Origin: Christensenellaceae bacterium
GTDB taxonomy: Bacteria > Bacillota > Clostridia > Christensenellales > CAAEEZ01
Assembly: GCA_020024085.1 (NCBI GenBank)
Contig: JAHHUG010000050.1
Coordinates: 1 to 9,987, forward strand
Direction of reading: 5' to 3'
Length of the DNA: 9,987 bases
The position numbers and the translations under genes were made by a program. Shown here piece by piece: positions 6,655 to 9,987 of the stretch. The notes beneath the pieces were generated by a model. The model was given only the letters and a program-made list of their open reading frames with translations, was not told the DNA's origin and did no database searches. The stretch's first letter is position 1, and every line of letters starts with the position of its first letter.

Positions 6655-7881
6655 CTATTTATCAAGGTATTCTCCCACTTTTCTACCAGCAACAAGACCT
6701 GAAGCCATAGCAAAGTGCATATTATAGCCACCACAAATACCGTCAATATCAAGAGCTTCTCCAACAACGAATAGTCCAGAAACTACACGAGATTCAAAGG
6801 TATGTTTTGAGAAATTTTTTACATCATAACCACCACTAGCAACTTGAGCAACAGACATAGGTGGAAGACCTGTAACTTGCAACTCAAAGTTTTTGATAGT
6901 ATGAGCGATATTTTTCATTACCTCATAGTCGGCATGAGTATGTACATTGTAGCCAGCTTGAGCGATAATGTTAAGTGCAATATTTTTGTGGAACAAGCCA
7001 ACAAAGATATTTTCAAGGTTGTCGGAATCCTTAACTATATTGTTACGAGAAAGCAATTTTTCAAGAACTTCCCTCTCCTTATACTCTGGCATAAAGTCAA
7101 GCACAAGTTTAAAGCAGTTGTAATTTGAGTGACGGATATTACGAGCAATGTAACTAGAACAGCTAAAAGCACACACACCCGATACACCGAAATTCTTAAA
7201 CAATACTTCGCCGTATTCATGATAAAGTTTTTCTCCATCGTGATAAAGCGAAATCATCACTCTTGAACGAATACCATTAAGACCTTTTAGGTAGGTCATA
7301 TCGGTTTTTATAGGAAGAAGTGAAGGAATAGGCTCAATTACATTATGGTCCTTAAGGAAGTAATTTAATGGTTTTTCCATATTAGCACCAGAGCCAGTAG
7401 CCACAATTACAGCATTAGCCATAATCTCCTTACCGTCGTGAGTTTTAATAGTAAACACATTATTAGCCTTTGAAACACCAGTAACCTCGGTACCAAGTTT
7501 AAGAACGATGTTATTATACTCAAGAGCATGTCTAAACACATCAATAACTTGATGACTAGAGAAGCTATAAGGGTACATTCTATCCCCCTCGTAGCTAGAC
7601 AAAAGTCCAATACTTTCGAGGAAGCTTCTAAGAATAGCGTTGTCCACACTATTAAGAGCATAAGTAACAAATTTTCTATTATTATACATTTGATAAGAGG
7701 TATCAGTCACAAGGTTTTTGTTGGAAAGATTACACCTACCATTACCGGAAGCCATAATTTTTTTACCGATACGGTCATTTTTTTCAACAATAACAACCCT
7801 TCTGCCACCCTTACTAGCAGCAATAGCGGCAGCTAAACCACTAGCTCCTCCACCTATAACTGCTACATCAAAAATTCTCAT
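6655..7881 (-). CDS. HI0933/BaiN-like NAD(P)/FAD-dependent oxidoreductase
   Basis: A flavoprotein of 408 aa, normal family length. The N-terminal Rossmann site is VAVIGGGASGLAAAIAA (6-22), with VVIVEKNDRIGKKI and the diagnostic ASGNGRCNLSN motif following. The C-terminus has VASGGYDVKNF and then GLFVVGEALDIDGICGGYN, which closes the FAD pocket. The family (Pfam HI0933, COG2081) includes BaiN, implicated in bile-acid processing in Clostridium scindens, but most members are uncharacterised housekeeping-like proteins, so no bile-acid role is claimed. A GGAG lies 8 nt before the ATG. It is followed after 7 nt by the COG2509-like gene; the two families are both common in Bacillota genomes. The upstream prepilin gene ends 94 nt away in the same orientation. 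Confidence 0.94.
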   Translation of the reverse strand: MRIFDVAVIGGGASGLAAAIAASKGGRRVVIVEKNDRIGKKIMASGNGRCNLSNKNLVTDTSYQMYNNRKFVTYALNSVDNAILRSFLESIGLLSSYEGDRMYPYSFSSHQVIDVFRHALEYNNIVLKLGTEVTGVSKANNVFTIKTHDGKEIMANAVIVATGSGANMEKPLNYFLKDHNVIEPIPSLLPIKTDMTYLKGLNGIRSRVMISLYHDGEKLYHEYGEVLFKNFGVSGVCAFSCSSYIARNIRHSNYNCFKLVLDFMPEYKEREVLEKLLSRNNIVKDSDNLENIFVGLFHKNIALNIIAQAGYNVHTHADYEVMKNIAHTIKNFELQVTGLPPMSVAQVASGGYDVKNFSKHTFESRVVSGLFVVGEALDIDGICGGYNMHFAMASGLVAGRKVGEYLDK

Positions 7882-7918
7882 AAATTAACTCCAGATAGAA
7901 CAATATATATTATATAAT

Positions 7919-7947
7919 ATATTAGCATATTATTAAATTTTTGACAA
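7919..7947 (-). promoter_or_regulatory. Possible promoter of the flavoprotein operon
   Basis: On the minus strand TTGTCA (7942-7947) is followed after 17 nt by TAATAT (7919-7924). A better -10 (TATAAT within 7913-7920) exists nearby but lacks a -35. The surrounding stretch 7882-7975 is very AT-rich, and no robust terminator separates it from the prepilin gene upstream, so read-through is also possible. Confidence 0.35.
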
Positions 7948-7975
7948 ATAAAAAATTAAGTTAAAAATTTTTGTT

Positions 7976-8476
7976 TTAATTTGACCTAATCCATTTTGTA
8001 ACAGAAAGACCGGTATAAACACCTTTATCATAAAATTTCAATGTAAAATACCATTGACTTCTATTATTTTCATCAAATTGCTCATAAAAACTTATAATAA
8101 TAGCCTCGCCCGACTTGTATGCATTCCATTGAACATCGGCAAATTCTGTGTAGTTAAAAGTAGTATTGTCGTTAAAACCTTTAGCAGCTAACACCTTGTA
8201 TCCATTGGAAATATCAGGGTTTTCCTCGCTAAGTTTTGTAATCAAATTAGAAACACAATTTGCATCATTTGGGTCAAGTTGACCTTTTTGGTCTAGGTTA
8301 TGCCCTATTTCAACAAGCCTTGTAGAACAGTCCTCCATAATGGCAAGTTTTTGTTTGTCATTTGCCTTGTTTACAAAGTGAATACTAGTAGGCACAGTTA
8401 CAGCAGCAAGTATGGCAATAATAGCCATTACAACAATTAATTCTACAAGCGTAAAACCTTTTTTCTTTTTAATCAT
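7976..8476 (-). CDS. Type IV prepilin / pseudopilin, first paralogue
   Basis: A 166-aa prepilin. The short basic leader MIKKKKG is followed by the class III cleavage site G7|FTLVE and the hydrophobic helix to about residue 30, ending in VPTSIHFV. Mature Glu5 is present. A prepilin peptidase would cut after Gly7 and methylate Phe, and the mature subunit would then assemble through its helix into a surface or pseudopilus fibre. The start at 8476 is preferred over an in-frame ATG at 8500 because AGAGGGATTTT precedes it, identical to the initiation region of the next pilin, and because 8500 would overlap that gene and lengthen the leader. Cys50 and Cys74 could form a disulfide. The globular part (aromatic-rich, about 100-166) is not similar to the other two pilins, suggesting a minor pilin or a different role. 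Confidence 0.9.
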   Translation of the reverse strand: MIKKKKGFTLVELIVVMAIIAILAAVTVPTSIHFVNKANDKQKLAIMEDCSTRLVEIGHNLDQKGQLDPNDANCVSNLITKLSEENPDISNGYKVLAAKGFNDNTTFNYTEFADVQWNAYKSGEAIIISFYEQFDENNRSQWYFTLKFYDKGVYTGLSVTKWIRSN

Positions 8477-8487
8477 AAAATCCCTCT
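8474..8487 (-). promoter_or_regulatory. Ribosome binding site fixing the prepilin start at 8476
   Basis: On the minus strand AGAGGGATTTTATGA is shared base for base with the initiation region of the upstream prepilin (8999-9013). It overlaps the stop codon of that gene. This supports the internal ATG and suggests the two genes arose by duplication that included the initiation region. Confidence 0.75.
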
Positions 8488-9002
8488 TATGCAACATCAA
8501 CTTTAGTTACCACGCCATTACCAAATGTATATGTGATACTTGTAGGGATATCAGCCTCCAACACACCATTAAGTATATCATTTTTACGGAAACCACCAGG
8601 GACAGTTTTTTTGATATATTGCAAACTAGATGCATCTTTTTTACCGATAATTACCACCTCAACATTATAGTAATCTTTAGTAGTATTAGTCAAATTAAAC
8701 ACAATTTGTGTGATATACTTTCGTGATTGAATCGTGTCAATGTCGTTATTAATTTCATATATATATACATTTTTTGTAGTATCTTTTTCAGCAAGGTTAA
8801 CGATATTTTCGGTCATATTTAGGTCAAGCACATAGTTCCCTAATTGCCCCGATATATCCAAAAATACACTATCGTTAGACTCTTTAGCTTTTTCTACAAA
8901 ATGCATAGTAGTTGGTACAGCAACAGCAGCAAGTATTGCGATAATTGCCATTACAACTATTAATTCAACAAGGGTAAAGCCCTTTTTCCTACACTTACTC
9001 AT
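8487..9002 (-). CDS. Type IV prepilin / pseudopilin, second paralogue
   Basis: A 171-aa prepilin with leader MSKCRKKG, cleavage before FTLVE, and the helix through VPTTMHFVEKAK (29-40). The mature protein has no cysteine; the only one is Cys4 in the leader. The last 40 residues, from KTVPGGF to NGVVTKVDVA, align without gaps to the end of the third paralogue, and both proteins are 171 aa long, so they are direct paralogues with diverged middles. The gene lies 10 nt upstream of the first paralogue and probably forms a two-gene operon with it, driven by a TTTACT-17-TATAAT promoter. It functions as an extracellular or cell-envelope filament subunit; whether this is a type IV pilus, a competence-type pseudopilus or a type II-like system cannot be decided without the assembly genes. 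Confidence 0.91.
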   Translation of the reverse strand: MSKCRKKGFTLVELIVVMAIIAILAAVAVPTTMHFVEKAKESNDSVFLDISGQLGNYVLDLNMTENIVNLAEKDTTKNVYIYEINNDIDTIQSRKYITQIVFNLTNTTKDYYNVEVVIIGKKDASSLQYIKKTVPGGFRKNDILNGVLEADIPTSITYTFGNGVVTKVDVA

Positions 9003-9029
9003 AAAATCCCTCTCAATCTTTATAGCCTT

Positions 9030-9058
9030 ATTATAATATATAAATAAGCAATAGTAAA
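9030..9058 (-). promoter_or_regulatory. Promoter of the two-prepilin operon
   Basis: On the minus strand TTTACT (9053-9058) and a perfect TATAAT (9030-9035) are 17 nt apart. Hexamers and spacing are identical to those of the promoter before the 40-codon gene at 9273-9301. Confidence 0.72.
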
Positions 9059-9063
9059 TAATA

Positions 9064-9114
9064 AATAAAATAATAGTTAAAAAATAGACAATTAATAAAA
9101 TAATATTTAAAAAA
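9064..9114. repeat. AT-rich 21-bp direct repeat
   Basis: Two copies (9064-9084 and 9094-9114) differ only at 9076/9106 and are spaced 30 bp. The second copy supplies the U-tract of the terminator at 9109-9133. Low complexity makes chance or slippage a possible explanation. Confidence 0.45.
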
Positions 9115-9133
9115 GCCTAGTACTACTAGACTT
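9109..9133 (-). terminator. Intrinsic terminator of the 40-codon gene
   Basis: On the minus strand AAGTCTAGT pairs with ACTAGGCTT (9 bp, one G-U) around a 3-nt loop, followed by a run of six T that begins in the stem end. It begins at the last base of the stop codon of the small gene. Confidence 0.8.
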
Positions 9134-9255
9134 TAAGCAAACCTCTCTACAAGGAAAATCGCAGTTGGAACAATAAATGCAGCTGCCATAGAAACAAATG
9201 CTACTATTACCACAATTTTAGCAGATAGTGGACATTCTTTAAACATTTTGAACAT
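9133..9255 (-). CDS. 40-aa transmembrane peptide resembling a pilin N-terminal helix
   Basis: Not a family I recognise. The peptide begins MFKMFKECPLSAK, then has one hydrophobic segment at about 14-37 and ends VERFA. Aligned without gaps on the VPT motif, IVVIVAF, AA and VPTAIFLVER correspond to the IVVMAII, AA and VPTTMHFVEK of the neighbouring prepilins. At the positions of the cleavage Gly(-1) and Glu5 it has Cys8 and Lys13, so normal prepilin processing is not expected, and there is no globular domain. Evidence that it is a real gene: AGAGGTG before the ATG, its own TTTACT-17-TATAAT promoter, and a terminator starting at its stop. The start at 9255 is set by the ribosome binding site; Met4 is possible. 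It may be a pilin-assembly modulator, a decayed pilin or an unrelated small membrane protein. Confidence 0.62.
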   Translation of the reverse strand: MFKMFKECPLSAKIVVIVAFVSMAAAFIVPTAIFLVERFA

Positions 9256-9272
9256 AATTCACCTCTATAAAT

Positions 9273-9301
9273 ATTATACAATATAATGATAGATTAGTAA
9301 A
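9273..9301 (-). promoter_or_regulatory. Promoter of the 40-codon gene
   Basis: On the minus strand TTTACT (9296-9301), a 17-nt spacer and a perfect TATAAT (9273-9278) lie directly after the terminator of the upstream prepilin. The ATG is 17 nt downstream of the -10, giving a very short leader that holds just the ribosome binding site. Confidence 0.72.
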
Positions 9302-9313
9302 CTATTTTGTATT

Positions 9314-9340
9314 AAAAAAGGCTAACCTAAGTTAGCCTTT
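9314..9340 (-). terminator. Intrinsic terminator of the third prepilin gene
   Basis: On the minus strand AAGGCTAAC pairs perfectly with GTTAGCCTT (9 bp) around TTAG and is followed by a T run. It makes the upstream prepilin a single-gene transcript. Confidence 0.9.
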
Positions 9341-9389
9341 AGTATTTATATTCAAAACTTAATCTTTATGCCTTATAATTCAACAAGAA

Positions 9390-9905
9390 CTATGCAACAG
9401 TAGGTTCTGCAACTACACCATTAGTAACAACAAATTTAACAGTTTTTGCAGCATTTGTTGTTGCACCACCTTCAAATAATTGGCTAGCAGTAAATGCACC
9501 ACTAAGTGTTTTTTCCCTTACAAGACCAGGTTTTTTAACATCATTTCCAGCTGTAATTACACAATTAATTACATATGCATCCTTACCATCTTGTTGAACA
9601 AACTTCAATTCAATAGTTGCAATCTTCTTTAAGTTTGGAAGTAAAGCTGTATCGGCATTTAATGCTGCAGTTAACTTGTTATTAGCAGTAGCATCAATTG
9701 CAAGATTTCCATCTACCAACATTACACCAATAGCATCACTAATTTGAGAATGGATACCAATTTCAGTCTCTGTATTTGAAACATTTGCTTTATCTACAAA
9801 GTGCATTGTTGTAGGAACTGCAACGGCTGCCAAAATTGCGATGATAGCAATAACAACGATTAACTCAACAAGTGTAAAACCTTTTTTTCTATTTTTTTTG
9901 TTCAT
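9390..9905 (-). CDS. Type IV prepilin / pseudopilin, third paralogue (probable major pilin)
   Basis: A 171-aa prepilin with basic leader MNKKNRKKG, cleavage before FTLVE (mature Glu5 present), and the helix through VPTTMHFVDKAN. The C-terminal domain is Ala/Thr/Val-rich with few aromatics and a single Cys in VINCVITAG; it ends NGVVAEPTVA, matching the tail of the second paralogue. It has the best expression signals in the cluster: TTGACA-17-TAAAAT, an AGGAGGAG ribosome binding site 5 nt from the ATG, and a strong terminator. It is alone on its transcript. Strong signals plus the simple composition suggest the major subunit, with the other two as minor pilins (inference). No ATPase, platform protein or peptidase gene is in the window. 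Confidence 0.92.
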   Translation of the reverse strand: MNKKNRKKGFTLVELIVVIAIIAILAAVAVPTTMHFVDKANVSNTETEIGIHSQISDAIGVMLVDGNLAIDATANNKLTAALNADTALLPNLKKIATIELKFVQQDGKDAYVINCVITAGNDVKKPGLVREKTLSGAFTASQLFEGGATTNAAKTVKFVVTNGVVAEPTVA

Positions 9906-9919
9906 AATCTCCTCCTATA

Positions 9920-9935
9920 GTACAATATTTTGTAC
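9920..9935. promoter_or_regulatory. Short palindrome in the leader of the third prepilin gene
   Basis: GTACAA-TATT-TTGTAC has perfect 6-bp arms and lies a few bases upstream of the ribosome binding site. It could be an operator or a small leader hairpin affecting translation or mRNA stability; the arms are short, so the call is weak. Confidence 0.35.
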
Positions 9936-9940
9936 ATATA

Positions 9941-9966
9941 TTTTATAACTTAATTTTATAACTTAA
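9941..9966. repeat. 13-bp perfect tandem repeat overlapping the pilin promoter
   Basis: TTTTATAACTTAA occurs twice head to tail (9941-9953 and 9954-9966). On the minus strand the -10 hexamer of the prepilin promoter falls within the upstream-side copy, and the second copy offers an identical spare -10-like sequence 13 bp closer to the gene. Confidence 0.75.
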
Positions 9967-9981
9967 ATAACTCAATGTCAA
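9953..9981 (-). promoter_or_regulatory. Strong promoter of the third prepilin gene
   Basis: On the minus strand a perfect TTGACA (9976-9981) and TAAAAT (9953-9958) are 17 nt apart. This is the closest match to the vegetative consensus in the window and suits a highly expressed structural subunit. Confidence 0.78.
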
Positions 9982-9987
9982 TAATAA

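Noticed and set aside
6655..7881. Naming the HI0933-family gene baiN with a bile-acid role
   Set aside because: The family is broad and no other bile-acid genes are present; general motifs do not discriminate.
7947..7975. AT-only hairpin after the first prepilin as a terminator
   Set aside because: The possible stem AAAAATT/AATTTTT has no G-C pair and an 8-nt loop; it would be too weak to call.
8477..8500. Upstream ATG at 8500 as the start of the first prepilin
   Set aside because: It overlaps the end of the preceding gene and has no ribosome binding site. The ATG at 8476 has AGAGGGA and gives a normal seven-residue leader.
9133..9255. The 40-codon product as a lipoprotein because of Cys8
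   Set aside because: No lipobox or preceding hydrophobic signal segment; the hydrophobic helix follows the cysteine instead.

Overview
The window is AT-rich DNA. Its Shine-Dalgarno sites, Firmicute-type sigma-A promoters, short intrinsic terminators and protein families point to a low-GC Bacillota, probably an anaerobic Clostridia-like gut bacterium. The exact lineage cannot be fixed from the sequence. It reads as a chromosomal segment: there are no insertion sequences, phage genes, RNA genes or CRISPR arrays.

Region 1 (about 1-3580, plus strand) is a compact operon. It encodes a TetR-family regulator, a class III PLP aminotransferase of the glutamate-1-semialdehyde-aminomutase type, and two class II aldolase/adducin-family proteins. 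A promoter (TTGACT-17-TAAAAT) and a perfect 16-bp palindrome lie in front of the regulator, and a strong GAAA-loop terminator closes the unit. The genes overlap or nearly touch, so aminotransfer and aldol chemistry on one substrate family is likely. The substrate cannot be read from sequence. One of the two aldolases has lost the third zinc-ligand histidine.

Region 2 (about 3580-4796) holds a convergent SAM-dependent methyltransferase with its own long-loop terminator. It is followed by a gene-free AT-rich stretch with two near-identical 34-bp hairpin repeats 135 bp apart.

Region 3 (4797-7881, minus strand) is a two-gene flavoprotein operon: an HI0933/BaiN-like FAD protein followed by a COG2509-like FAD-dependent oxidoreductase. 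The second protein carries an unusual polar insertion of about 60 residues.

Region 4 (7976-9987, minus strand) is a type IV pilin/pseudopilin cluster. Three prepilins share almost the same N-terminal GFTLVE helix, and two of them share a conserved C-terminal tail. Between them sits a 40-codon gene with its own promoter, ribosome binding site and terminator. It encodes a lone transmembrane helix that aligns without gaps to the pilin N-terminal helix but lacks the cleavage-site glycine and the Glu5. This mini-pilin-like peptide is the most novel item in the window. The assembly ATPase, platform protein and prepilin peptidase are not in the window.
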